A stretch of DNA of 48,385 nucleotides from Gammaproteobacteria bacterium (GTDB taxonomy: Bacteria; Pseudomonadota; Gammaproteobacteria; JASBUN01): the NCBI GenBank assembly GCA_030147845.1, contig JASBUN010000059.1:1-48385 (forward strand), in the 5' to 3' direction. The notes under the pieces are model-generated. The model was not told the DNA's origin and did not search any database. It saw only the letters and a list, made by a program, of their open reading frames with translations. A program made the translations under genes and the position numbers. Shown in pieces: positions 1-7,460 of the stretch (positions within the stretch are counted from its first letter, which is position 1; each line of letters starts with the position of its first letter).

Positions 1-501
1 CAACAGGCGCAGCCAAAATGGGTCATCCCCACGGAAATCCGCGATCAGGTAGAAATGGTGGCCAGCGCCAGCGAAATCAACTTGGTCATCAAGGACGACG
101 TCCTGTTCCCGCCCGGTAGCGCAAAATTGCGTCAGGGTGGAGAAGCAGTGCTCGATCGCATCGCACAGTTGCTGCGACAGAACCAGTATACGATCTCGGT
201 CGAAGGACATTCCGACAGCACGCCCATCCATACGGCAAATTTCCCGTCCAATTGGGAGCTATCGACCGCCCGCGCCACTCACGTGACGCGGTTCCTGATC
301 GCGCACGGCGTAGACCGTCGCCGTTTGAGCGCTACAGGCTATGCCGACACGCGCCCGCGCGCCGACAATGCCACCGCGGCGGGTCGCGCACAGAATCGCC
401 GCGTCTCCCTGGTGGTACACCTGGATAAAAATTCGCGGCCGACGGCGGTGAGCACCATGCAGTCGCAGCGGCAGGACCAACGCTCGTCAAGCGCGCACTG
501 A
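1..501 (+). CDS. MotB/OmpA-like domain protein, C-terminal part (5' cut by window edge)
   Basis: The frame is open from base 1, so the gene starts outside the window; the ATG at 55 is internal. The visible part is an OmpA/MotB peptidoglycan-binding domain. It has a 'VLFPPGSAKL' strand, then 'VEGHSDSTPI', 'FPSNWELSTARA' and 'GYADTRPRADNATAAGRAQNRRV', the last ending in the conserved NRRV. The 'FPSNWELSTARA' segment is typical of flagellar stator MotB/MotD proteins rather than of OmpA porins. Such proteins anchor the ion-driven stator to the cell wall. A polar tail of about 25 residues follows the domain. The membrane helix with the ion-carrying Asp lies outside the window, so stator function is inferred. 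Confidence 0.85.
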   Translation, partial: QQAQPKWVIPTEIRDQVEMVASASEINLVIKDDVLFPPGSAKLRQGGEAVLDRIAQLLRQNQYTISVEGHSDSTPIHTANFPSNWELSTARATHVTRFLIAHGVDRRRLSATGYADTRPRADNATAAGRAQNRRVSLVVHLDKNSRPTAVSTMQSQRQDQRSSSAH

Positions 502-569
502 TTACCGACTCAACTGCCGCACCACTCGTCGTCCAGGCACGATCACGGCGGACGCCGAAAAGGCGCGGT

Positions 570-908
570 CTACAAGGTTATGATCTGGTCGGGCATATTA
601 CCGGAAAGCGCTCCGTACAAATTGGGGAAACAACCGATCACCGCGCCCTCGACCAATTTACCGTCGATATTGCGCTCGTAGCAGCATTGATCGCAGCCCA
701 TCAATAATATGCCCTGCTGCTTGGCAACCTTGGCCAGCCGCTCGCCGATCGGATCGCCCTTTACCAGCACATAGTTGTTGTCTTCGAAGAAGAACATGCC
801 CGCTACCTCGACGCCGTGTGCGCCCTCTTCGAGTTGCGGCAGGATCATCTTGCCCAGCTTGTATGAAACGGTGTGCCCCTGTGTAGAAAAAATGTACGCG
901 ACTTTCAT
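570..908 (-). CDS. DsrE family protein
   Basis: 112-residue soluble protein with a DsrE/DsrF-like alpha/beta fold, starting 'MKVAYIFSTQGHTVSYK'. Conserved-looking cysteines are in 'GCDQCC' (residues 72, 75, 76) and at residue 93. The family includes sulfur-relay and persulfide-handling proteins, but many members are uncharacterised. A good ribosome-binding site (GGAG, 5 nt before ATG) fixes the start. It stands alone, convergent with the MotB-like gene, with no dsr or tus genes nearby. A role in sulfur transfer is possible but not shown. Confidence 0.75.
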   Translation of the reverse strand: MKVAYIFSTQGHTVSYKLGKMILPQLEEGAHGVEVAGMFFFEDNNYVLVKGDPIGERLAKVAKQQGILLMGCDQCCYERNIDGKLVEGAVIGCFPNLYGALSGNMPDQIITL

Positions 909-1356
909 AGCATCTCCTTCAGTTGTATTTTCGGCAAACCGTGTTTATCCGGTCAACGGCGTGATGGTAACGCGGAGGGCAGTAGCAATGTCGGTTACAC
1001 GTGCGGGCTAACCCGGCCTACGCGATCGGTATCCACGTCACCCAACCAAACACAGGGTGGGTTACGGCGCAAATTACACGCCTAACCCTACATCGATGAT
1101 GGAACCACTTGAGTATGGGCCATTCGATTCTGAGCCGTGTTCCGGCGTTACCTGCGATCAGGTCTACGGATGGACCCACACGCTACAAATAACGGGTAAC
1201 GCGCCGGCCGGCCCTGCGACGGATCGCACGCCGCAGCGTAATGCCATGCGGGGCATGTGTCTATTTGATTCGCGGCACGGCTAAAGATCAGACCGCGGCG
1301 GACGTAATAGTAGATACCGTTACCGGCGCTATCCATGCACACATCAGGTTCACTAA
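909..1356. other. Gene-free region carrying a dispersed repeat
   Basis: About 450 bp between the start of the DsrE-family gene and the chemoreceptor. Short open frames here have no recognisable product. Bases 1006-1067 match a second copy near 17159-17210 (described separately). The rest is presumably promoter DNA for the two divergent genes; no convincing -35/-10 pair was found. Confidence 0.5.
1006..1067. repeat. Dispersed intergenic repeat, copy 1
   Basis: Bases 1006-1044 match the reverse complement of 17171-17210 almost perfectly (about two substitutions and one 1-base gap). Bases 1046-1067, beginning ccaaacacagggtggg, match 17159-17180 in direct orientation with two differences. The element is thus a rearranged, partly palindromic intergenic repeat of the kind scattered through proteobacterial genomes. 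No coding function is seen. Confidence 0.7.
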
Positions 1357-2985
1357 ATGAAACTTAATTTCCATAGTATCGTTGCTCGAATTGGTACCGC
1401 TTTCGCTGTATTCACCGCGTTGTTCATCGCCGTCGTGATCGGCCTTTTATTGGGCGTGCATTCCGTGACCGGAGAATCGCAACGACTGGAACAAGATCTC
1501 AACGCCCGCACGCGCGCGGTGTCGACCATGTACCGCACCGGTCTATTGGCGGGCATCGCTACCCGTAACAAGATATTCAATCCGACTCTGACCATGGCCC
1601 CCAAGGTGGTGGCGCGCGCCGACCGCGAATTCGACGCCGCACTGGCGAAGCTGCGTACACTGACACCGTCCGCAGATACAAAGACCGCGGCGGCACTGAC
1701 CGACATCGACAGTCGTTGGAAACAAGTCAAGCAAGTACGCCAGGACGTATTGGCGCTGGCAGAGCAGCGTAAGGTCGACGACGCCGCTAAGCAGCTCGCC
1801 AAGGTGGAAAATCCGGCCTGGCGCGCAATACGGATACGACTGGATGAATTACTCGCCGATCACAACGCCACCGCTGCGGCTGGCCGCGCAAAGATGAGCG
1901 ACGATATCCGCGCTCTGCGCACCAATGCCGTCATCGCCAGCGGCATCGCTGTATTGATAGGCCTGGTTCTGGTGATATTGATCATCCGTACCGTTCGCCG
2001 CGGTTTGACCAACGTAGTCGAGCGCATGCGCGACATCGCAGAGGGGGACGGTGACCTGACCTTACGCTTGGATGCCTCCGGTAAAGATGAGTTCGCGCAA
2101 CTGGGCGCGGCCTTCAATACCTTCGTTGATAAGATACGCCAGCTGGTCGGCCAAGTAGCCGGATCATCGACGCAACTGGCGGCCGCAGCGGAACAGCTAT
2201 CGGCCATCGGCACGCAGTCGCGCGAAGGTATCGAACGCCAGCATCGGGAGACCGACAGCGTCGCCACCGCGGTCAACGAAATGGCCGCCACGGTGCAGGA
2301 AGTGGCCCGCAATACCGCCGACGCCGCGCAACTGGCACATACCGCCGACAGTGACGCGGCCAGTGGGCAGAAAGCGGTCGATGATACCGTCGCCAACATT
2401 CGCGCGCTCAACGACGAGTTCCAGGGTGCCGCGCGCGTAATCTCGGAACTCGAATCGCAGAGCGAGAATATCGGCTCCGTACTGGATGTTATTCGCGGTG
2501 TCGCCGAGCAGACCAATCTGCTGGCGCTGAACGCCGCGATCGAAGCTGCGCGTGCCGGTGAGCACGGGCGCGGCTTTGCCGTGGTGGCGTCGGAAGTACG
2601 CATACTCGCCAATCGCACACAGGATTCGACCACCGAAATCCATGAGATGATTGCGCAATTGCAGGAACGGGCGCGTCGTGCGGTAAGCGTCATGGAGTCC
2701 AGTCAACGGGTGGCCGAACAAACCGCGGTGTCGGCCGGTTCCGCCGGCGAAAAACTGGGCGCGATCGCGAAACAAGTGACGCAGATCTCCGACATGAATA
2801 CGCAGATCGCGTCGGCGGCGGAAGAACAAAGCGCGGTGGCCGAGGAAATCAACCGCAACGTCGTCAGCATTCGTGGGATTGCGTCGGAAGCGGCGCAAAG
2901 TGCCAACCAGGCATCGGCGGCCAGCGCCGAACTGGCACGTTTGGCGAATTCCCTCAACGGATTGATGGGCGGCTTCCGCGTCTGA
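1357..2985 (+). CDS. Methyl-accepting chemotaxis protein
   Basis: 542 residues with standard chemoreceptor architecture. A transmembrane helix at about 8-36 is followed by a periplasmic four-helix-bundle-like sensor (about 40-188). A second transmembrane helix (about 189-212), a HAMP domain (about 213-265) and the cytoplasmic coiled-coil signalling domain come next. The hairpin tip that binds CheA/CheW is at about 378-427 and includes '[18 protein letters not shown]'. Its ligand is unknown. No chemotaxis kinase genes lie nearby, so this is an orphan receptor gene. The ribosome-binding site is weak (caggt) but the start agrees with the first transmembrane helix. Confidence 0.95.
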   Translation: MKLNFHSIVARIGTAFAVFTALFIAVVIGLLLGVHSVTGESQRLEQDLNARTRAVSTMYRTGLLAGIATRNKIFNPTLTMAPKVVARADREFDAALAKLRTLTPSADTKTAAALTDIDSRWKQVKQVRQDVLALAEQRKVDDAAKQLAKVENPAWRAIRIRLDELLADHNATAAAGRAKMSDDIRALRTNAVIASGIAVLIGLVLVILIIRTVRRGLTNVVERMRDIAEGDGDLTLRLDASGKDEFAQLGAAFNTFVDKIRQLVGQVAGSSTQLAAAAEQLSAIGTQSREGIERQHRETDSVATAVNEMAATVQEVARNTADAAQLAHTADSDAASGQKAVDDTVANIRALNDEFQGAARVISELESQSENIGSVLDVIRGVAEQTNLLALNAAIEAARAGEHGRGFAVVASEVRILANRTQDSTTEIHEMIAQLQERARRAVSVMESSQRVAEQTAVSAGSAGEKLGAIAKQVTQISDMNTQIASAAEEQSAVAEEINRNVVSIRGIASEAAQSANQASAASAELARLANSLNGLMGGFRV

Positions 2986-3332
2986 GATGCCGCGTCCACC
3001 GACCTGGATTCAGATTAAATCGTGACTGCGGCGCTCGCGCCGCAGTGCTCAATCGCTCAACTTTGGCCGGCTGCGGAAGCGAAAACAAGCCCGTTAAACA
3101 AGGCCATGCGGTCATCACGGGTGGTTGCCGCCGTACCTTCCACCTTGACCGAACGGCAAAATAAGCGTACACTTATGGACTGTTTCATGTGTTACTTCTT
3201 CCGGCGTCGGCCACGCGACACGCATCGGCCCATGCCCCCTGGGACACCGCCACACCCGCGTTGTGTCACCGCCCACTAGGCGGACTGGCCAGCCGTTCTC
3301 AGTAGTGTCCTCAAAATTTGCAGAGGTTCGAC
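2986..3332. other. Intergenic gap without a recognised gene
   Basis: About 350 bp between the chemoreceptor and the DUF202 gene. Apart from the stem-loop at 3025-3046 nothing recognisable was found. A short open frame across it has an atypical composition and no known domain. Confidence 0.4.
3025..3046. terminator. Perfect stem-loop after the chemoreceptor gene
   Basis: Nine-base arms actgcggcg (3025-3033) and cgccgcagt (3038-3046) enclose a four-base loop, 40 bp after the chemoreceptor stop. There is no T-tract, so it may be a weak terminator or an RNA-stabilising hairpin. Confidence 0.5.
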
Positions 3333-3674
3333 GTGATTGACGATCCCTATCAACAATTCAAACGCGAGGAGATGATCCTGCGCGACTGGCTGGCCTTGGA
3401 CCGCACCGTGTTTGCCAACAAGCGCACGTTTCTGGCCTACGGGCGCACTGCCATTGCCCTGTTTGCGCTCGGCATCGCTTTCGTCAAACTCATTCATCAC
3501 ACCTTCTTTGAGATTTCGGGTTTTGTGCTAATGGGTGCAGGTATCGTCGTGTTTCTGGTCGGCATCCGCGAATTCATCGCCAACAATGCCCGCTTCCGAT
3601 TACTGATCGCCAATGAGAAGTACGAAGCCGAGCAAGCGCGACGCAAATTTGCCACGCCGGATGAAATCGCTTAA
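3333..3674 (+). CDS. DUF202 family small membrane protein
   Basis: 113 residues. The N-terminal 'LRDWLALDRTVFANKRTFLAYGRTA' segment is the DUF202 (YidH-like) signature. Two hydrophobic helices follow (about 36-55 and 64-84), and then a charged C-terminal tail. The start is placed at GTG 3333 because cagagg lies 6 nt before it. A TTG at 3318 in the same frame has no ribosome-binding site. Function of the family is not established. The stop lies only 10 bp from the convergent tag gene's end. Confidence 0.85.
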   Translation: MIDDPYQQFKREEMILRDWLALDRTVFANKRTFLAYGRTAIALFALGIAFVKLIHHTFFEISGFVLMGAGIVVFLVGIREFIANNARFRLLIANEKYEAEQARRKFATPDEIA

Positions 3675-3684
3675 CGAGCGCGGT

Positions 3685-4293
3685 TCACTTCGGGCGCTGG
3701 AACGCGCGCCGAGCGCGTTCGCAGCGTTTGTAGATGCAGCACTCGGGCGCGTGGTCGTTGACCAGTCCCATCGCTTGCATGAACGCGTAAACGGTGGTCG
3801 GTCCAACGAAACTCCAACCCCGACGCTTTAGTTCTTTCGACAGTCGTACCGATTCCGGCGACGTCGACGCGACAGGAGAACCGCGCGGTGCCGTGGTTTC
3901 CGGTTCGAAACGCCACACAAACGCCCCCAACGATCCTTCCCGCTCACGCAACTGCAGCGCACAACGCGCGTTGTTGATAACGGATTCGATTTTACCCCGA
4001 TGACGAACGATACCCGCGTTGGTCACTAAGCGTTCAACGCTTCTGGCGTTGTATCGCGCGATGCGCTCAAAATCGAAGCCGTCGAAAGCATCACGAAACG
4101 CTTCGCGCTTATTGTAGATGGTGCGCCAACTCAGACCGGCCTGAAACCCCTCCAGACACAACTTCTCGAACAGGCGCCGCTCATCATCAATCGGGAATCC
4201 CCATTCCTCATCGTGATAGCCGATGAACTCGGGCGCGGTCGACGCCCAGTGGCACCGCAATTTACTGTCCGCGCACATACTCACCTCAACCAT
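3685..4293 (-). CDS. tag: DNA-3-methyladenine glycosylase I
   Basis: 202 residues. Base-excision repair enzyme that removes 3-methyladenine from alkylated DNA. The family's structural zinc ligands are all visible: Cys14 ('RCHW'), His27 ('YHDEEWG'), His181 and Cys185 ('NDHAPECC'). The helix-hairpin-helix core includes 'EGFQAGLSWRTIYNKR' and 'NAGIVRHRGKIESVINNA'. The start has gagga 8 nt upstream; a second ATG five codons later is less well placed. A GFA-type gene lies upstream on the same strand, about 135 bp away. Confidence 0.95.
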   Translation of the reverse strand: MVEVSMCADSKLRCHWASTAPEFIGYHDEEWGFPIDDERRLFEKLCLEGFQAGLSWRTIYNKREAFRDAFDGFDFERIARYNARSVERLVTNAGIVRHRGKIESVINNARCALQLREREGSLGAFVWRFEPETTAPRGSPVASTSPESVRLSKELKRRGWSFVGPTTVYAFMQAMGLVNDHAPECCIYKRCERARRAFQRPK

Positions 4294-4427
4294 CGGCTAT
4301 TCCTCTTTCGTCGTTCACTGTTCGGTTTCTATGCCGCGCGGCCTGCGCTCCTGTCAGCGAAGCGCACTCGCTCGGCAAAGCATCATACTCACTTGACGTA
4401 GTAGCAGATGTGAGCGCACAGCGACGA

Positions 4428-4847
4428 TTAGCTGCTCGACGGGTACTCGGCAAACACCGGTAGTTCGTCGCCCTCACATGACCAGTGCGCGCGCGAGTCC
4501 CAGAAAATGCGGGCTTGCGGGCTAAGGTCGATATCGTCATCCAAAGACCCTGCCGGTATCACCATCATGCCAAGCGCCTCGACATGGCGCGGTACTTGGC
4601 TGCCGCATACGGTGCAAAAGCGCGAGGTAAACCGCTCCGCCTGCGGAACTTTGTAACTGCCAATGCGCTCTTCGCCGGAAAGCCAACGCACGGCGCCGGG
4701 CGCGACCATAAGGTTGGTGGCGTGCCCGGTGCCCGACGCTTTACGGCAACGCCGGCAATGACAGTGGTAGAAGCGCTTGGCCTCGCCGCTAATCTCGTAC
4801 CGAACCGCGCCACACAAACAGCTACCCCTGAACATGGTTGTTGTCAC
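4428..4847 (-). CDS. GFA family (CENP-V/GFA domain) zinc protein
   Basis: 139 residues. The three cysteine clusters of the GFA fold are present: 'GSCLCGAVRYE', 'CHCRRCRKASG' and 'FCTVCGSQVPR'. They bind two structural zinc ions in known members. The name 'glutathione-dependent formaldehyde-activating enzyme' is inherited, and most members have no proven reaction. The GTG start has aagggg 7 nt upstream. A second, distinct GFA gene lies at 35810-36298. Confidence 0.85.
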   Translation of the reverse strand: MTTTMFRGSCLCGAVRYEISGEAKRFYHCHCRRCRKASGTGHATNLMVAPGAVRWLSGEERIGSYKVPQAERFTSRFCTVCGSQVPRHVEALGMMVIPAGSLDDDIDLSPQARIFWDSRAHWSCEGDELPVFAEYPSSS

Positions 4848-5035
4848 AGCCTTACCCCTTTACGGTCGACGGATCGACCGGCGCCATAGCTTGCTTGCCT
4901 GGCTACGCCAGTCGACTTTGTGCATTTGCTGACGATCAAACTACACCATTTCCGGCGTGATGCAATGCGGACACCGTCCGCCGCTGCGTCATGTTAGAGC
5001 AAGCACCAAGCCGAAACCGTATACCACTCATATAG

Positions 5036-5284
5036 CTAGCTGCACCGGGGGCCATACGCACCGCGCTGACTGAAAGCAGCATCCGTACATTGGCCGTGCA
5101 GCGAAACCAGAAACGGGACAAGGTAGGTCAATCCTATTTTCCAAACGACACGCTCGTCAAACGTGAAGGTGAAAATAGCATCGTAATGATTGATTAACGC
5201 CAAGGCGGTGCCCACGAGCAGCGCCACCCGCACAGCGCGGCCGAGCCGAGTGCGATCGAACGCCAAGCGTAAACGTGATTGCAT
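5036..5284 (-). CDS. NrtS-like small membrane protein
   Basis: 82 residues with two hydrophobic stretches around 'GRAVRVALLVGTALALINHYDAI' and 'WKIGLTYLVPFLVSLHG'. The pattern of a Gly-Thr-containing first helix with 'LINxxDAI', then 'KIGLTYLVPFLVS', resembles the NrtS family linked to nitrate/nitrite transport. No other nitrogen-oxide gene is adjacent, so the substrate is inferred from family only. The C-terminal 18 residues look unconserved. The ribosome-binding site is weak. Confidence 0.65.
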   Translation of the reverse strand: MQSRLRLAFDRTRLGRAVRVALLVGTALALINHYDAIFTFTFDERVVWKIGLTYLVPFLVSLHGQCTDAAFSQRGAYGPRCS

Positions 5285-5484
5285 CGCTAGATACCATTTT
5301 TAGTGCGACGGTGAAATAGCATTATACCCACGGAACGCTCAGGTTAGCGCCGGATACTGGATGAGCGCAGTATGGAAAAGTTGGGGGATACCTGACACAC
5401 CAAGCCGAGGCCGTGTCGTATAGGTCTACCGTTCGTATTGTGCGCGCAAACACAATTGCGGACTTGGTCGAGTGCCGACGACGC

Positions 5485-5521
5485 GCGGATTTGCGTCCTG
5501 CCTAAACCGACGCAAATCCGC
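5485..5521. terminator. Stem-loop downstream of the HAD gene
   Basis: Perfect 13-base arms gcggatttgcgtc (5485-5497) and gacgcaaatccgc (5509-5521), with an 11-base loop, begin 12 bp beyond the HAD stop codon. There is no T-tract. The position suits transcription termination or 3'-end protection of the minus-strand transcript. Confidence 0.6.
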
Positions 5522-5532
5522 CACGCGCGACT

Positions 5533-6255
5533 TCATCGATTGGATTGCGCTGATTTATTGGCGCCGGCACCACCGGCCTGACTGCGCAATTGATCCGCAA
5601 GCTCCTGTAACGTGCTGGTGGTGTAGGTTGGCGTTATACCAATCTGCAACATCGGTTGTCGGGCGCGATTGGTCCAAGCCGTTTTCAGGCCTTGATGGCT
5701 AGCACCAACAATTTCCCAGAAATGCCCGGTAACCCAAAGTATTTCGTCTTTCGCACAACCGGCGCGGTCAATACCTAGTTGGAACACCTTTGGTGAAGGC
5801 TTGAACGCGTTCACCTCATCGCCGGAGCTGATAATCTCGTCCAGATAATCGATCGTACCGGCGAATTTACTGTGCGCCTCGATCATTTTCTTAGTCGGAT
5901 TGGCGACGATCTTCAGAATCAGTCCTTGCTCCTTTAGATCGCGCAACGCACCCAGTACATCGGGGTAGGCGCGTAACTGATGATACTTGTCGTTTATGTC
6001 CTTGATTGCGCTTTCAGGCAGCTTGATATGATGTTTTTCCAGTGCCCAACGCAATGCCGCTTCATTCAGCCCCGGATGTGGAACAAATGAATCGCCGAGT
6101 GTGGTGTAAAACATCGCCCATTTTTGCTGAAAACGCCAATCCTGCGCCACTTTCTGCGCTGTGTGGGATTCATGTACGTACGGTTCTATCACATCCGCAA
6201 TAGAATAGTTGTCTACCAACGTACCCCACGTATCGAATAAGAGTGCCTTGATCAT
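5533..6255 (-). CDS. HAD superfamily hydrolase related to type II haloacid dehalogenases, altered active site
   Basis: 240 residues from ATG 6255. That ATG is preferred over the one at 6264 because gaggt directly abuts the latter. Motif I is 'FDTWGTLVD', with Asp8 as the presumed nucleophile. Motif II reads 'VANPT', where dehalogenases have Ser-Asn. The Lys motif is 'FKPSPKVFQLG'. Motif III reads 'VTGHFWEIVGA', where L-2-haloacid dehalogenases have 'SSNAWD'. HAD chemistry is likely, but dehalogenation is doubtful because the halide and substrate pocket residues differ. It lies downstream of the Crp/Fnr gene on the same strand. Confidence 0.8.
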   Translation of the reverse strand: MIKALLFDTWGTLVDNYSIADVIEPYVHESHTAQKVAQDWRFQQKWAMFYTTLGDSFVPHPGLNEAALRWALEKHHIKLPESAIKDINDKYHQLRAYPDVLGALRDLKEQGLILKIVANPTKKMIEAHSKFAGTIDYLDEIISSGDEVNAFKPSPKVFQLGIDRAGCAKDEILWVTGHFWEIVGASHQGLKTAWTNRARQPMLQIGITPTYTTSTLQELADQLRSQAGGAGANKSAQSNR

Positions 6256-6409
6256 GTCATGCATACCTCGCGTGTTGGGCCAACGAATCTGAAGATCGGC
6301 TGCAGCGCCTGTACGCCACTGCTGCCGACTTGCCGGGATTTCACCCTAGCAATTCGGTCGCGATCTTTCGGTAATGCAGTTGACACAACGCGCGTTCGAG
6401 AGGGAATTT

Positions 6410-7138
6410 CTACGTGGGATCGTTATCCAAGCCGCCGCTGGCAATTACGCGTCTGAGTACATCGGGGTCGTGTAACACAATCCGATGTTGTTTAATCGAA
6501 ATGACGCCGGCGCACTGAAGGCGACTCAAGGTCATGGTAGTCCATGGTCGCGATGCGCCGACCATGTTGCCGAGTTGTTCGTGGCTGAATCGTTCGGTGA
6601 TCACAATACCGTCTTGGGTCTGTATGCCATACAGGTCGCCGAGTTTGAGCAGCATATGCGCCAGCCGATCAGTCACTGAACCGGTACCCATCACTTGCAG
6701 CAGTCCAGACAACCAATGCACCTTGAACGTAAGCGTTCGGTTGATGTAATAGGCCAGATCTGCATGCGCGCGCACAAGCCGATCGAGGTCTTCGGCAGCG
6801 ATGATTCGAGCCGCAGTCGCCTTGATCGCCACCGCCGACCAGATATGTGGTGTGCGCGTCAGGAAATCAGGCCCTCCAATGACGTCGTTGCGCGACCAAT
6901 AGGCGAGCGTGATTTCGCGCGCGCACGGTGAAAGATAATACGTGCGCACTAATCCGTGGCACAGAAAAAACGTGTGCGTATGCGCTTGGTCTTGCTCGAA
7001 CAACATGCTGCCGGCCGCATAGGTGCGCTCGCTCATGCATCTGAGGAGTTCGTGACGCGCATCAGGGCCGATGACAGAGAACACCTCGCACGGTTTATTT
7101 GGTCGATCGTAATCGCGGCTTGGTTCTACATTGAGCAT
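6410..7138 (-). CDS. Crp/Fnr family transcriptional regulator
   Basis: About 242 residues. An N-terminal cyclic-nucleotide-binding-like beta barrel (about 25-135) includes 'GSMLFEQDQAHTHTFFLCHGLVRTYY'. A long dimer helix and a winged helix-turn-helix follow ('FSHEQLGNMVGASRPWTTMTLSRLQ'). There is no N-terminal cysteine cluster, so it is not a canonical Fe-S Fnr. The start is ATG 7138; a TTG two codons earlier is possible and neither has a clear ribosome-binding site. It is divergent from the TRAP transporter genes, which it may control; this is inferred from position. Confidence 0.85.
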   Translation of the reverse strand: MLNVEPSRDYDRPNKPCEVFSVIGPDARHELLRCMSERTYAAGSMLFEQDQAHTHTFFLCHGLVRTYYLSPCAREITLAYWSRNDVIGGPDFLTRTPHIWSAVAIKATAARIIAAEDLDRLVRAHADLAYYINRTLTFKVHWLSGLLQVMGTGSVTDRLAHMLLKLGDLYGIQTQDGIVITERFSHEQLGNMVGASRPWTTMTLSRLQCAGVISIKQHRIVLHDPDVLRRVIASGGLDNDPT

Positions 7139-7460
7139 AGTCAAAACACCGTAAGTATGTCGTTATATGCTTAAGCAGACTTATCAAATCTCCCCTTTGA
7201 TATTATGCCCCGGCCTCCAAGTAGTCGACCCCTACCGTTCTCGACAGCAATCGTTACATTCGTGTCGATTGTAATCTTGTCAATTAGTTTACTGCAGCGT
7301 CTTGGTTCTGCGCGGAGAGTATTCATGACGTTGCGATTGGTGCGCCAGGGCGCAGCTTGATCCTCGGTCTGAGGGAGTGTTGGCGTGTCCGAATGGTCGC
7401 CCGCGCGCGGCAACCTCCGTGCCCAATAATAATAAACGGCCAGAAGCAGAGGATATGCGT
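7139..7460. other. Divergent intergenic region, regulator / TRAP transporter
   Basis: About 320 bp, more AT-rich than its surroundings in the first half. It contains the 21-bp inverted repeat at 7182-7202. No strong promoter for the TRAP genes could be assigned; ttgtca at 7277-7282 is a possible -35 but lacks a good -10 at the right distance. Confidence 0.4.
7182..7202. promoter_or_regulatory. Inverted repeat in the Crp/Fnr-TRAP intergenic region
   Basis: Perfect 7-base arms tatcaaa (7182-7188) and tttgata (7196-7202) are separated by 7 bases. On the minus strand the repeat lies just upstream of a possible -10 (tataac, 7167-7162), so it would overlap the -35 region of the regulator gene. It is a candidate operator for that regulator. 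Confidence 0.5.

Noticed and set aside
570..908. Dissimilatory sulfur oxidation (dsr) locus
   Set aside because: Only one DsrE-fold protein is present; no dsrAB, dsrF, dsrH, tusA or rhodanese gene is nearby.
5533..6255. Straight annotation as (S)-2-haloacid dehalogenase
   Set aside because: Key pocket residues differ; only HAD superfamily membership is supported.
6410..7138. Canonical O2-sensing Fnr
   Set aside because: The N-terminal cysteine cluster required for the 4Fe-4S centre is absent.
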